A DNA stretch of 64,000 nucleotides from Pieris napi (GCF_905475465.1 NC_062257.1:682001-746000); one strand, 5' to 3'; positions 43,700-55,553 are shown, counted from the first letter of the stretch. Program-made: numbers and translations. Notes: generated by a model from the sequence alone, not told the origin.

Positions 43700-44015
43700 A
43701 ATTGAAAATTGCACTTAAAAGCTGGATTTAAAGCTCGTTGTTTGCGAATGACAGTTGAATTCATATATTCAGCTTTCAGTCGACTGGGCTTAGCAAAACT
43801 ATTGTACAACTGTGCTCGTTCTACCCGTATTAATTCAGTTAAAAGGCGATTTCTGTCGCGCACCACTACTATGTGGAACCAGCTGCCCACTAAAGTATTT
43901 CCGAACCAATTCGGCTGATGTTCCTTCAAGACGTACCAATTCTTAAAAGGCTGGCAGCGCGCTTGCGAGCGTCCATGGCGGTATCGCTTGACATCAGATG
44001 AGCCTCCTGCCCGTC
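43700..44015 (+). repeat. RTTTMW-family LINE fragment
   Basis: Longest C-terminal frame of this family: KARCLRMTVEFIYSAFSRLG, LLYNCARSTRINSVKRRFLS, RTTTMWNQLPTKVFPNQFG. Ends in the GGTATCGCTTGACATCAG tail. Confidence 0.6.
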
Positions 44016-44032
44016 TTAAAAATATATATATA

Positions 44033-44367
44033 TCTTAATATATAATTACGTGTCACGTTGTTTGTCCGCTATGGACTCCTAAACTACCGAACCGATATCA
44101 ATCAAATTTGGACACCGTGTGTAGTTTGATCCAATTTAAAAGATAGGATAGCTTACATCTCAATTTATACCCGCAATACTATTTTATTGCAAATATTTGT
44201 TTATTATTTGTTACAATTCTAACAGATGGCGCTGTTTTAAAAGTACCAACGTTTCACATAAGCTATCTACCTTTCACATAAGTTCTCCTACCGTTTCCTT
44301 TGAATAGTTTACTGCTATGTAATATAACAAAAACCTTAGCCACAGCAACGCTTGGCCGGTCTGCTAG
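44033..44367 (+). mobile_element. Helitron family 2
   Basis: TCTTAATATATAATTACGTG (after A) to GGCCGGTCTGCTAG (before T). Very close to 22204-22546. Confidence 0.72.
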
Positions 44368-44469
44368 TAGTATATAAATTGTGAAATTCAGCACATATCC
44401 TCTATCTACCATAGAAACCTTTGAGTTTTTATTTTCTTCTTTAATCTAGAGTCACAGCTTTTCTTACCT

Positions 44470-44600
44470 CGACACTGACATAAGTGTACATTTAAAATGA
44501 ATAAATATTTAATTTAAAAAGCCGGTAGAAAAGAGACAGAGATACCAGTTCTTCTCACTCTGTGGCCTTATATGAGAACTGGCATTATTTTAGATAATTT
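44470..44600 (+). repeat. LINE family-I-like fragment
   Basis: CCAGTTCTTCTCACTCTGTGG and GAGAACTGGCATT, a diverged part of the family-I 3' end. Confidence 0.35.
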
Positions 44601-44808
44601 AATAAATAATATTTGAATGTTGAACCTCATGTTACATTGAAATTTCATAGGTTCTCGAAACTACTTTAAATATTTAGTGAATTTAAATGTTCTATAAAGG
44701 TCACATGCTCTTAACCTGGATATTACCTGGAGGAACCTCTATTTTCAAGTATCATCCAATTTATTACTTTATGGTCGCAAATAGTCGGTCACGGCTTCCT
44801 AGACATTA

Positions 44809-45070
44809 TCTAATATATAAAATTCTCGTGTCACAATGTTCGTTCCCATACTCCTCCGAAACGGCTCGACCGATTCTTATGAAATTTTTTATGCATATTC
44901 AGTAACTCTGAGAATCGGCTACAAACCCCTAAGTGATAAGGGGTGCCCCCAATTTTTTTTATTTTTTAGACTTTTTTTTGTGTTTATTTTTTTATGATAC
45001 AGCATACAAAAATACATACCATCCTTCATTTTCATCTACCCTCTACAATCAACCCCTATTTTTTATTTGT
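44809..45070 (+). mobile_element. Helitron family 1, 3' end lost
   Basis: Perfect 5' part TCTAATATATAAAATTCTCG after A. It breaks off after CAACCCCTATTTTTTATTTG. Confidence 0.65.
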
Positions 45071-45744
45071 TAGTTAAGAAGTTATAACTTCAACTCTGAG
45101 GTTTATATAGAGCAAAAATCACAGAAAATCCTAAATTCTTCATTCCGGAAAACACGAAAAGTGGGTATGTTCTAAAAAGTTAGGCTAAGTAAAATCACAC
45201 TAAGAAGAAACAAAGCCCCTGTGGGGGCAGCTAGTTTTTTTATATGAAAGGTTTGGTATTTCAAAACTTTCGTTAAACGTAAATAAATCAATAAAGCTTT
45301 TTTATTACTTTGACGATTATTTAAATCATCCTAATCCTTGGGATTGATTTGCAAGTTCAAACAATTTGTATGACTCAAAACTTGGCGATTAAAAAGAGTG
45401 GTGGAGAGTTTGATGTACATGAAGTAGTAAACTCTACCAAGTTTAATTTAAACGCCTTTGAAAAAAGGCGTCGATATATAAATATAAAATGAAAAAGATA
45501 CAATTGTTGTATATCAGCCAATAATAAAATATTCATGAGGCTTTGAGCGTTTATACGAACGTCTAGACATTTCTATTATTCACAAATTCAATTATATTAT
45601 TCAAAGAAGTATTTATATCTTGACAATTTCGTCCCAAGTTCGGTGACAAAGAATTTTGCGACAATAGATGGCGTTAGTTCCACCTCAATAGCTCTAATCG
45701 TTATCCATCTTAATGTATCAGTATTTCATTCGGTGATGCGACCT

Positions 45745-45985
45745 TACAGCAGTATTGGCCTAGTGGCTTCAGCGTTCGAAGTTGTAGGTTCGATCCCCGG
45801 CCGTACACCAATGGATTTTCTATATGCGCATTTTCCATTCGCTCGAACGGTGAAAGAAAACTTTGTGACGTGGCTTTGTTTAAACCAAAACAGTCGACGG
45901 CGTATGTCAGGCGCAGGAGGCTGATCACCTACTTGCATATTAGATTGACAATCATGAAACACATAAAGAAATCTTAGACCTAAAA
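45745..45985 (+). mobile_element. SINE type a
   Basis: CAGTATTGGCCTAGTGGCTTC, GGTTCGATCCCCGGC, then GACGGCGTATGTCAGGC. The 3' end is short. Confidence 0.65.
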
Positions 45986-46084
45986 CCCCTCCAAATTTAG
46001 GGGGAATCAAGATGGCTTGAGGAGTATTTAGGAGAATATTAGAGGGTCTTTTTTCAGAATAAAAAATCTTCAAAAACGCATGAT

Positions 46085-46346
46085 TCTACGATTTTTGGAG
46101 ATTATTTGACCCCCCCCCCCATGTAACTCGCCGTAACGTTTTTCAGTACCCTAGTACAGTACTGTACTCTTTACCATACAGTAAAACGTTTCGAGACCAC
46201 CTTGTTACTAATATGTGGTGTAAGTCGAAAATAATATTAACAATAACGCGTAATTCAATCCCTGCCCGCATCGTAACGTTTTACAAAAGGACCCCCCCCC
46301 CCCTCCCAAAAAAAAAAACTCGTTACGTAATACTTGAACGCTCCCA
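46085..46346. mobile_element. MITE family B, diverged
   Basis: Long C run, CAATAACGCGTAATTCAATCC and the right end CGTAATACTTGAACGCTCCC. A related stretch with a G run follows at 46620-46750. Confidence 0.55.
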
Positions 46347-47104
46347 AACCAACTAAATCATTACCTCAAGCGAGGCTATAACTGAAATATCAAAAAGCTA
46401 TAATATTCCAAGATCGAAATTTTAACTTAACTTTCAAACCAAGTGTACAAGAAACACTTTAGGGGGTTTTCAGGGTTATCACTGATTTTACTAACCACGG
46501 GGTCTTTGATTTTCTTATTTGGTGCTTACGTCAACACTCAACAGTAATTATTTACTTGTTTACACATATTACACACACATTGTCTATGCTTGAAAACGAA
46601 ATGCATTTTCGAGGATTGCTACAAAAAATTAATACGTTTTTGTACAATTATTTTTGAGAGCTTTGATTACTTTTGCTGACAAGAGGGGTAGGGGGGGGGA
46701 TAAATTGCAGTAAATCTGCTGACGTAATACATGAACGGCCCCTTTATGAAAACTCAAAAATACCAATAGATCGAAGTATAGATCTATAAATAAAAAAATA
46801 TGTGACTAAATACAAAATATAACTATATATATATATCTTTGTATTGGACGAAGTTAAAATGGAAATTCATTATTAAATCAACCGAATTTAGTCGGTCGTT
46901 AGCTTTGGTTAAACTAATCAATCATAACCCGGTTCAGTTATTCACAATAGAACGAAATTTATAATGCCTTTATTTTCATTTATTTAACATTCATTCTGAC
47001 TAAATACCAAGCGGCATTTAATTTTAAAAAAAAATCATTCTAAGTTAATACACATTACAATGTATTTTTTAATTAGATTTGGGAACCCTTTTAAGTTTTT
47101 TAGC

Positions 47105-47235
47105 CGACATCACAGGAGATCGAAGAGCTGGCAGCTACCTCGGACAAAGAATTAGTCTAGCTATTCAAATGGGGAACGCTGCCAGTATCTTCGGAACCTT
47201 GCCTAAAGGGACTCCTTTTAATAATATATTTTAAG
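47105..47235 (+). repeat. LINE C-terminal fragment (TGDRRAGS family)
   Basis: Reads DITGDRRAGSYLGQRISLAI, then MGNAASIFGTLPKGTPF. The final codons are intact. Confidence 0.55.
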
Positions 47236-47252
47236 GTTAGTTATTGTTCTTT

Positions 47253-47542
47253 TTGGAACGAAGTTCCTTATCGCGCGTTGTAAAAGGGGGCTAGACGGAA
47301 AAAATTCTTACGAAAAGTTGTCACGACACTTTTTTGCTATTTGCTATTGTAATATACCGGTTATCGTCCGATCACCGAAGTTAAGCAACGTCGGGCGAGA
47401 TCAGTACTTGGATGGGTGACCGCCTGGGAACACCTCGTGATGTTGGCTTTTTTTTTTTCGTCGTAAGATTGGTGTCGAGAAAATCTATCATACTGTTACG
47501 ATACCAATTAACATATAAATTAATCGAAAGGAATTTCGTTCC
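47253..47542. repeat. Inverted-repeat-bounded unit holding a 5S rRNA segment
   Basis: TTGGAACGAAGTTCCTTA at the left mirrors GAAAGGAATTTCGTTCCA at the right. The 5S-like segment lies in the middle of this roughly 290-bp unit. Confidence 0.45.
47353..47447 (+). rRNA. 5S rRNA-derived sequence, 5'-truncated
   Basis: About 95 bases match the 3' four fifths of eukaryotic 5S rRNA: CGTCCGATCACCGAAGTTAA, GCAACGTCGGGC, TACTTGGATGGGTGACCGCC and the closing GTTGGC. The first 25 or so bases of 5S are replaced by unrelated sequence. The internal control region (A box to C box) is retained and the unit is followed by a T10-11 run, a Pol III terminator. It is a 5S pseudogene or the head of a 5S-derived SINE, not a normal ribosomal gene. 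Confidence 0.75.
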
Positions 47543-48085
47543 ATCCGGGTGTCCCTTGACACCTCTAAAGTTTTTTGTATTTATTACATAAGCATTTTAT
47601 ATGTTTTCGTGTCGAATATATTATAGAATATTGATTTGTATATGTCGTTTTTGAGTTTTTGTGATTAAAGTCGTAAACCGACTTTAAAAAAAAATGTGTC
47701 AGGGGCAACACTGCCCAAAAAAACCCATTTAAAATGTATAAAAATACTCACATCAACTTCCCCCAAAAGACATGACGGGTTGGAGGCTGAACGCCCATTG
47801 GCAAATCTAAAGCCTACATTAAAGGTTGTAGCGCCACTGGTATAACGAGATTAGGTAAACTATTTGAATTTAATTGACGTAATAAATCTCCACTGCAATG
47901 CGATGTTCTCACTCGATTGATGCAATGCTGTGCAAATTATGACAGCATTTTATTTGCATTTTGCAAGTCTGCGCTATTACATAGTTTCTTTACATTTTTT
48001 TTAATACATCTGTATTCATTGAGACGTGGAACATTACGATCTAGCTTAACTTAAGACTACTAAGTAATTTAAGTCTAATTTACTA
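47543..48085. other. Intronic stretch, no gene seen
   Basis: AT-rich. A SINE scrap (GAGGCTGAACGCCC...GGTTGTAGCGCCACTGG) lies at 47775-47840. Confidence 0.4.
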
Positions 48086-48247
48086 AAAAAAACGTGTGTG
48101 AATTTATGTATGTACGCGTTAGAATTTATACTTCTTTGGCGTAACAAGATAAAAATCTTTTCACAAAATTTATTCTACTATTTATTATATTCTATAATTT
48201 ACTTTCATCATTTTTCCCTAACGCGCCAAAAGAAGTATAACTTCAAA
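48086..48247. mobile_element. MITE family D, short form
   Basis: Both ends kept (ACGTGTGTGAATTTATG..., ...CGCCAAAAGAAGTATAACTTC) but the interior is reduced to about 100 bp. Confidence 0.55.
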
Positions 48248-48739
48248 AGGATATGTCTTACAGTCTCTATTAAGGGGAAGACACTCTGTTCTTGTGTACT
48301 ATTTATCCACTGTTTTCTGTTTTGTTCTTTTTAATCTTCTCACCTGGCCCGTGGTGTCTAGTTGACTAGCCTCGACATTCACGTGACGGTGGTCTTTGTT
48401 AAATGTTTCTCCACGTGATCTGCAGAGAAATGAATAGGTCCTTATAAGAACTAAAGTCACTGACATAGCAAAAAAGGCGTATAAGCTTGGCACATTGCCC
48501 GAAAAACGAATGGCGGATGGGGTAAAACTCTCAGAATGAAGACCGAGGAAAGGTCGGCGTTGGACATTCTCCCTCTAAGCGGACAGATAACCCGGCGTTA
48601 GATGCAAAGCGCTGGTCTTACGGGAAATTTAGGGGAGAGCTGATGTCCAGCAGTTTGACTGGTTCATCACTAGCCGTGCACTAGGGTTTACCCCGAACTT
48701 GTTCTGTGATAGCGTGCTCTTCAATGAATAAAGAACCAA

Positions 48740-49045
48740 AGTTCATTTAGACCCAATGGACAAACCCATGGACTTTCTATTCGCGCATTTAACATTCGCA
48801 CGTACGAAGGAAAACGTGAGGTAACCGGCATGCCTTAGACCCTTGAAGGCTGAAGTACTTCCAAATCAATGCGACTTAGGGTCCTTTAAGAGTCAACAAA
48901 TTCTAAAAAGGCATCGCAACTCTTCTGACATTAAGAGTGTCCATGGTAACGTCAGGTGTACCTGAACCCATTTGCCCCCCTGTTCTTCTGATAACCTACT
49001 TGACTATATAGGCCCAGACCTAAAAAGTTGTTGCGCCCTTTTTCC
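48740..49045 (+). repeat. Degenerate SINE/LINE mosaic
   Basis: SINE-like CATGGACTTTCTATTCGCGC and CCGGCATGCCTTAGACCC are followed by LINE-like GACTTAGGGTCCTTTAAGAG. Confidence 0.35.
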
Positions 49046-49389
49046 CTTTATTAAACGCCTAAAGTGTGCAATATTCAAGCATAAATGTGAAAAAGATATT
49101 CTGTCATAGCCGAATTCTTGGCACAGATCTATTAATTTCAAAGTTTACGATTCCAACTATCTTAATATATTTTGGCAGAGGTCGTCACATGTTTTGCATG
49201 CAATACTTTTGAAGAACGCGAAAACTATTTAACAGATTTCAATGAAATTACCTCTATATAAACTTAATCTTTTCAATTATTAATAAAGGTGGATGTTTGG
49301 ACTACCAAACTTTTATGTGGTGGTGGATTCATATAATATTAAATACATAAGATACACAATATTGCTAATGTGAACTCTGCGAACATACT

Positions 49390-49957
49390 GGGTGGCGCAA
49401 AAGTAAAGACCCTATTTGGTTCAGCTATAACATTTTTTATAAATTAGAAAACTAGGTTTTTTTAAATGTATATTTGTGCCATTAAATTTCGTACCATTAG
49501 GATTTAAAGATGATGTCTTTTAAATGGTGACCTCCAGAGTTTATGCACATTTGAGCCCTATTTATGACATTTTGCATAACTTGCCGTAATACTTCCTGCG
49601 ATATGTTCCTTGTTTCTTGATGAATGTTTTCTTTTAGAGCTGCGAGAGTCTGTGGCTTGTTCACATACACCCGAGATTTTAAAAAACGCCAAAGAAAGAA
49701 GTCTGGACTCGTCAAATCGGGTGATCTTGCAGGAAATCGTCGACGAAATTCACGTTGTGTTTTTATCACTGATGATTTATTCCGTAAGAACATTGACACG
49801 ATTATTCCACGGTCCTGGGGAGTAAAACGGTCCATGTTTATTTTCAGTGTATTTTACAATTTGTTCACTACACAATTTTCAACAACAGAATGAAAACTAT
49901 CGTTATATAAAACAAAATAAACAAATTTTCTTTAGTGCCATTACTTTTGCGCCACCC
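49390..49957 (-). mobile_element. Internally deleted mariner-like element
   Basis: Inverted ends GGGTGGCGCAAAAGTAA / TTACTTTTGCGCCACCC enclose 568 bp. The minus-strand frame 49497-49835 starts MDRFTPQDRGIIVSMFLRNK (transposase N-terminus). It then jumps straight to RFPARSPDLTSPDFFLWRFL (region just before the last catalytic Asp) and runs to GGHHLKDIIF. The HTH second half and the first catalytic Asp residues are gone, so the element cannot encode an active enzyme. It keeps the ends needed to be moved in trans. Confidence 0.8.
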
Positions 49958-50120
49958 GTTATAAAGATGTCGATAGTGGAATCAGCATTCAGTAGGAGGG
50001 GATCTATGCAACAGACTGGTTCTGGCCCTTGGAATCGCAAACCACCTTGGCCTTCGCCGTTGCACATGTCCCCTAGGGACAAAGAAACCAAGTCCTGGAG
50101 AGCACTTGGGTTGCTCACCA

Positions 50121-50258
50121 GCCCTGCGATTCTGTAACTCACTTTTCGAACTCACACAGCGGTTTTCGCATCGGCGGTCGTTCTCAAATCAGTCGTGAAG
50201 CAGTCATTTTATGATTTGGCATTCTGTAAAGGTGGAAGCTTGTAGTTTATTGTTTATC
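50121..50258 (+). repeat. Direct repeat L, copy 1
   Basis: 138 bp starting GCCCTGCGATTCTGTAACTC and ending GTAGTTTATTGTTTAT. Repeated at 50543-50680 with only a few differences. Confidence 0.65.
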
Positions 50259-50542
50259 TTTATTTACTAAAACTTAAAAAAATTATAAAACTAAAGTAAT
50301 AATGTTTCGAAAGGTTTTAACAATAACAAACTATTTTTAACAATGAGGTAAACTACCTGGTAACTAAGCAATCTTTAGATGAGATTTGCATTTTGACATG
50401 CCTAAATTGAATAACTAAATATAGTTCTAACAATAAATGGGGTAGCACCGAGAACAAAAGAGTGGACGGCAAGCAATCACAATAGGAACTGTCACCCGCT
50501 AAGGCTAGCGCGAGCATCAGTCACGCAACTCACGCGCATTCC

Positions 50543-50680
50543 AGCCTTGCGATTCTGTAACTCACTTTTCGAACTCACACAGCGGTTTTCGCATCGGCGG
50601 TCGCTCTCAAATCAGTCGTGAAGCAGTCATTTTATGATTTGGCATTCTGAAAAGGTGGAAGCTTGTAGTTTATTGTTTAT
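50543..50680 (+). repeat. Direct repeat L, copy 2
   Basis: 138 bp, same orientation as copy 1. The 284 bp between the copies (50259-50542) has no coding region. The pair could be a segmental duplication or the ends of a decayed element. Confidence 0.65.
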
Positions 50681-50804
50681 TGGCAGCTCTACCATAGGTC
50701 TATTGTAAGTCCCGTCTTGTTTCTAATGTATTGAACTCCACCCACTTAGACATATAGTGTTATATTGAAGCCACGAATCAAGAGTTGATTGAAAATATCA
50801 CAAA

Positions 50805-51175
50805 CTAGCTGACCCGGCAAACATTTGTTTTGCCATGTATATTATGTCTAGGAAATATTATTTTAGTTCAATAAAAATAACTATCCACTATAATACAAAA
50901 TAGCGGTTGATCGTAAAGGGTTGAAAATTTGGGGTTGAATGTATTTTTGTATGCTGAATCATAAAAAAAAAAAACAAAAAAATTGTCCAAAATATAAAAA
51001 TAAATATTTTGCGGTGGACACCCCTTATCACTTAGGGGTATGAAAAATAGATAGTAACCGATTCTCAGAGCTACTGAATATGCATATAAAATTTGATAAA
51101 AATCGGTCAAGCCGTTTCGGAGGAGTATGGTAACTTCGTATAACTTTGTGACACGAGAATTTTTTATGTTATATA
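50805..51175 (-). mobile_element. Helitron family 1, outer copy
   Basis: CTAGCTGACCCGGCAAACATT at the left. Its other end is interrupted by the next Helitron. Confidence 0.7.
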
Positions 51176-51494
51176 CTAGCTGACCGGGCAAACGTCGTTT
51201 TGCCATGTATATCATTTATAATAAAAAAAATAGGGGTTGATCGTAGAGGGGTGACAGTTAGGGGTTGCATGTATTTTTTAATGCTGTATCAAAAAAAAAC
51301 AGAAAAAAATATCTAAAAATAAAAAAATATATATTTAGGGGTGGACTACCCTTAACATTTAGGGGGATGAAAAATAGATGTTGTCCGATTCTCAGACATA
51401 CCCAATATGCATACAAAATTTCATGAGAATCGGTCGAGCCGTTTCGGAGGAGTTTAACCACAAACACCGCGACACGAGAATGTTATATATTAGA
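51176..51494 (-). mobile_element. Helitron family 1, inserted copy
   Basis: CTAGCTGACCGGGCAAACGTC at the left and AGAATGTTATATATTAGA at the right, with T/A flanks. It abuts the 5' end of the copy at 50805. Confidence 0.7.
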
Positions 51495-51897
51495 TAGAGT
51501 AGATACTTTCTCAGTTACCAAGTAATGACACGCTTTTGTCTAGCGTGTTCCCATTTTACGGTTCTGATATTGGGATATTACCAAGATTTCCAAGCGTGAC
51601 ACACTTACAAAAAGAAATCCATGAACAGTTTGACAAAAACGCGAGACATTTTCATTTGAAGGTAGCCCTGTACTATACCAGATAATACTGGAAGATTTAA
51701 TAATCTCTATTTCAATTGATAATTATTAATTATACATTTATTTTATTTTAATTAAAATCTGCTCTGCGTAAAGTGAACTTACCATCTACTGGTGTATCTC
51801 TTTCAAATTAAAATATGCCTAATGATAAATATGATAACAATTTCACAGTTTTACGCTATATTTAACATAATGAAACTATCTATAACTATCTATACAT

Positions 51898-52250
51898 AAA
51901 GGGTGCGTGTACTTATGTACCCGCGTAAGAAGTTATACTTCTTTGGCATTATTAAAAATAGTTTTTGATTGTTTGCAAATAATTAATCAAAGACTGGAAA
52001 AGGAGTCATTATATAATAAAGTTCAGTTTACATTTGAAAAATTAAATAAATACATATTTATTATTATTCTCTTACATTAAGTGTAGCATAAATTCTATTA
52101 TTATTCGAATGTTGTTTTTAAATTATGTCCAATGCCGTAGCATCTTCCGTGGGCAACTTCATTCTGTTAATTTTGTGTCACGGTGCGCGCGCATTGTAAA
52201 ATTTCACTCTCATAAATTTTTCATAACGCGCCTAAAGAAGTATAACTTCA
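51898..52250. mobile_element. MITE family D
   Basis: AAAGGGTGCGTGTACTTATG to CCTAAAGAAGTATAACTTC. Nearly the same interior as 7604-7966. Confidence 0.68.
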
Positions 52251-52964
52251 ACAATTTACTTTTTGTTCCTCCCGTACAAAACGCCAATTTCATATTTAAA
52301 GACCTAATATTTTGTACTCTAAGTCTAGTGTCGGTACTACCCTAATCCCGATATAACAATTAAATACTTACTTGGGTCACACAAACGCCACGTGACAATA
52401 GCCTATAAAACTCGTTACAAAAATGTCGTATGAGATGTATCTTCACCTATCACTTAAGTCCTTTTTGAGATAAATAGGCTGGTTAAGGCGTGACCTACTT
52501 TCGCAGGTCAATAACCCCGGAAGGGGCTCGGCCCTCGGGGTGATTGGAGATAGACAATCATAATAACTAGGCATACATAGATTATATCGCACCCACAAAA
52601 ACTGTTTTATTATATATATATATATGTTTTATTATTTGAGTTTTGTATATTATATATATACAATATTTTCTAGGTTTCGCCCATTAAATCAATTACCAGT
52701 CTTTAGTCAATCAATCAGTAAAGTCACTGTAATTCAAATTATGCCCTTTCAACGTAAGATCATCTGAACAATGCATTGAGAAAAATCAGAGAAAAAAAAA
52801 GAGAAATAGAAAAATATGGATGAGGTTTTAACCCTAAAAGAGAACATGCAATACTAGACCGATAAAAAAACTAACTAAAATTTTTACAACTTATACTAAC
52901 ACAACTAATACTCATATTAAGAAATGCTAACAAACAAATTTTTGTATGTATTCATTAATGAGCA
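52251..52964. other. Intronic stretch, no gene seen
   Basis: Has TA microsatellite tracts at 52610-52665 and a short GC-rich spot (CCCGGAAGGGGCTCGGCCC, 52515-52535). No coding region. Confidence 0.4.
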
Positions 52965-53235
52965 AGTGGCCTAGTGGCTTCATCGTGCGACTCTCATCCC
53001 TGAGATCGTAGGTTCGATCCCCGGCTGTGCACCAATGGACTTTCTATGTGCGCATTTAACCGCTCGAACGGTGAAGGAAAACATCTTGAGGAAACCGGCT
53101 TGCCTTAGATCCAAAAAGTCGAAATGTGTCAGGCGCAGGAGGCTGATCACCTACTTGCATATTAGATCGACAAATGACCATGAAACAGATACAGAAATCT
53201 GAAACCTAAAAAGGTTTTAGCGCCACTGATTTTTT
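52965..53235 (+). mobile_element. SINE type a, near full length
   Basis: AGTGGCCTAGTGGCTTCATCG, GGTTCGATCCCCGGCTGTGC, tail GGTTTTAGCGCCACTG. Confidence 0.7.
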
Positions 53236-53286
53236 AAAAAATAAATAAAAAGACAGTTTCAATACTACGATAACTTATAACCATTA

Positions 53287-53624
53287 TGGTCTAAGATCCC
53301 GCTATACAACGACCTTCACCGAGATGCTTATTTAATGAAACTTATTTTATATTTAATTTAATATGTCAATAAATATAATCCATATGGGTTGCCAAGCAAA
53401 TTTCAGTCCAGAGTATTTTTAATTCATATAAAAAAGTTCAAAAAATGTACTACATGCAAATTATAAAAAAAATTTTTTTTTTAAATATGAATTAAAAATA
53501 CTCTGGACTGAAATTTGCTTGGCAACCCATATGGATTATATTTATTGACATATTAAATTATATATAAAATAAGTTTCATTAAATAAGCATCTCGGTGAAG
53601 GTGTATAGCGGGATCTTAGACCAT
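53287..53624. repeat. Long hairpin: 140-bp inverted repeat
   Basis: Left arm 53287-53431 (TGGTCTAAGATCCCGCTATA ... CCATATGGGTTGCCAAGC) and right arm 53485-53624 are reverse complements with only a few small differences. The loop is about 53 AT-rich bases. No other copy is in the window. It is a MITE or a source of fold-back RNA. Confidence 0.75.
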
Positions 53625-53944
53625 TAGTAAAATATAGCAACACTGTTTACGCTCCGTCAATGACACATGTCATCACGCCCTATATACATAATGGCGGAAG
53701 TCGACAGCCCACCCAAGAGACTCCTTTCACTTGCAACTCTAGTCTCTATTACGTACATATAAGGTTCTGTTTTGCAATGGAATACACAACGGTCCAATGC
53801 CCATATGAATGTTGCAAACTGCATTCAAATTACAATGTTAATTTTCTAAGTATCACTTTATACGTGAAGGTATTAGATTTCCTCCCTGAGGTACACATGA
53901 AAGTTTTACGTGCGAAATTTTAATCGATAAAAATAATAATCAAA

Positions 53945-54240
53945 TTTAAGAGTCTTTCCTCCAACTTTGATTCTGTTCCCATTGGAGTAGAGACTCTTGT
54001 GCCGTGGGGTTCAAGGGCACAGGCACTAATTAAAGATTTATGTTGACGACTGTTAGATAGTACCGGCGACCTCAGAGCTGGTGATTTCCTCCTTGAAAGA
54101 TTAAGTATCGCAACACAGCGAGGAATCGCTACTAGCATTAAAGGTACACTGCCATAGGGACTAAACTTTTTAAATTTGTTTAATTTTCTATCTATTAATT
54201 TTTAATAATTAATATTATTATTACTATGTATGTAAATATT
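53945..54240 (+). repeat. LINE 3'-end, family J
   Basis: AAGAGTCTTTCCTCCAACTTT to TTATTACTATGTATG. Confidence 0.55.
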
Positions 54241-54464
54241 TTAAATACTGTATATTTCTTTGTGGTATATTAGATACACACACATAATATTTATTCTCCG
54301 GAACTTATGATATGAATGGAAAAAATTGTGTTGGATGGATCATTTATCGTGGTAAGATCAGCTCTGAACTGACAATATTTATTTTGAGTAGTGTTGAACT
54401 TTCAGCACCACTTCAATTTTTAGACTTTCTTTCACGATGTTTATTTTTGTACAAGTTTTAATTG

Positions 54465-54730
54465 AGCAGTTTTGGCCAAGCGGGTTCGGCGTGCGACTCT
54501 CATCCCTGAGGTCGTAGGCTCGATCCCCGGCTGTGCACTTTATTTCTATGTGCGCAACATTCGCTCGAACGGTGAAGGAAACCGACATGTCTTAGACCCA
54601 AAAAGTCGACGGCGTTTCAGGCACAGAAGACTGATCACCTACTTGCCTATTAGATTGAAAAATGATCATGAAACAGATTCAGAAATTTGAGGCCCTACAC
54701 CAAAAGAGGTTGTAGCACCACTGATTTTTT
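54465..54730 (+). mobile_element. SINE type a
   Basis: GCAGTTTTGGCCAAGCGGG, GCTCGATCCCCGGCTGTGC, GAGGTTGTAGCACCACTG. Confidence 0.65.
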
Positions 54731-55553
54731 TTATGGCGCATTTTTTTATAACTTGTCTCTGGACAAAGACAATTTAACATTACGATCTAGCTAGAGTAAT
54801 AAGTAATTTAAAAATAACATAATGTCCAACACTACTTACATCATTAAGGAGAAAACACTGTTCTTGTGTATTATTATTTTTAATTGCGCACATAAAAAGA
54901 GAATGACAATCTAAACAGACCCTGATGATGTTAAATTTGATTTTCCTTTGCGTCTGTTTTTATTTCTGTTTATACAATTGGTCCTTCGAGCCGGGTCATA
55001 TATTGACTTAGTTTAAAGAAGAACTATTGAATCAATTTATTTTATAATTAACAGCAAATTTTAACGTACCAGCTAAAGCAAAATTTATAATTAAACAACT
55101 TAATATTAAAATCATAACGTTAATTTCCCAAATTAGGTCACTTAGTGTGAAAACACTTACTCATCGCGTCGTTAATGTACAACATTTATCGCTTTCAGAC
55201 GCTTTACTTTTGAAATTAACTATATTTATATTGTCATTCATTATATTATTCAAAGCTGAAGATATTTCTTTATTGACGTTCATAAGTGTACATTGTGTTA
55301 CCTAAATGATTTTGACTTTGATTTTGTTTGTTTGTTCGTGTACACTTGCTGATTTGTTACACAATTTGTCATGTTTCATGGGTGATCATTTTAATATTTT
55401 TTTTACTTTCTTCGAAAAACCCAAAAAATCACTTGGATCTTCATACTGTAAATATCAATAAATTATATATACTTTAATACAATTATATATATTCTAACAC
55501 AAGGTCATTCAATACAAATAGAAAAAAAAACTAATTTAAAAAGTTTGGTCCTT
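54731..55553. other. PP2A intron, no gene seen
   Basis: AT-rich. A family-I LINE scrap (TTGACGTTCATAAGTGTACATTGTG) lies at about 55270-55300. Confidence 0.4.

Noticed and set aside
53660..53923. An 87-codon plus-strand frame with several Cys
   Set aside because: No family match, no promoter, AT-rich flanks and codon use unlike the PP2A exons. A chance frame is likelier.
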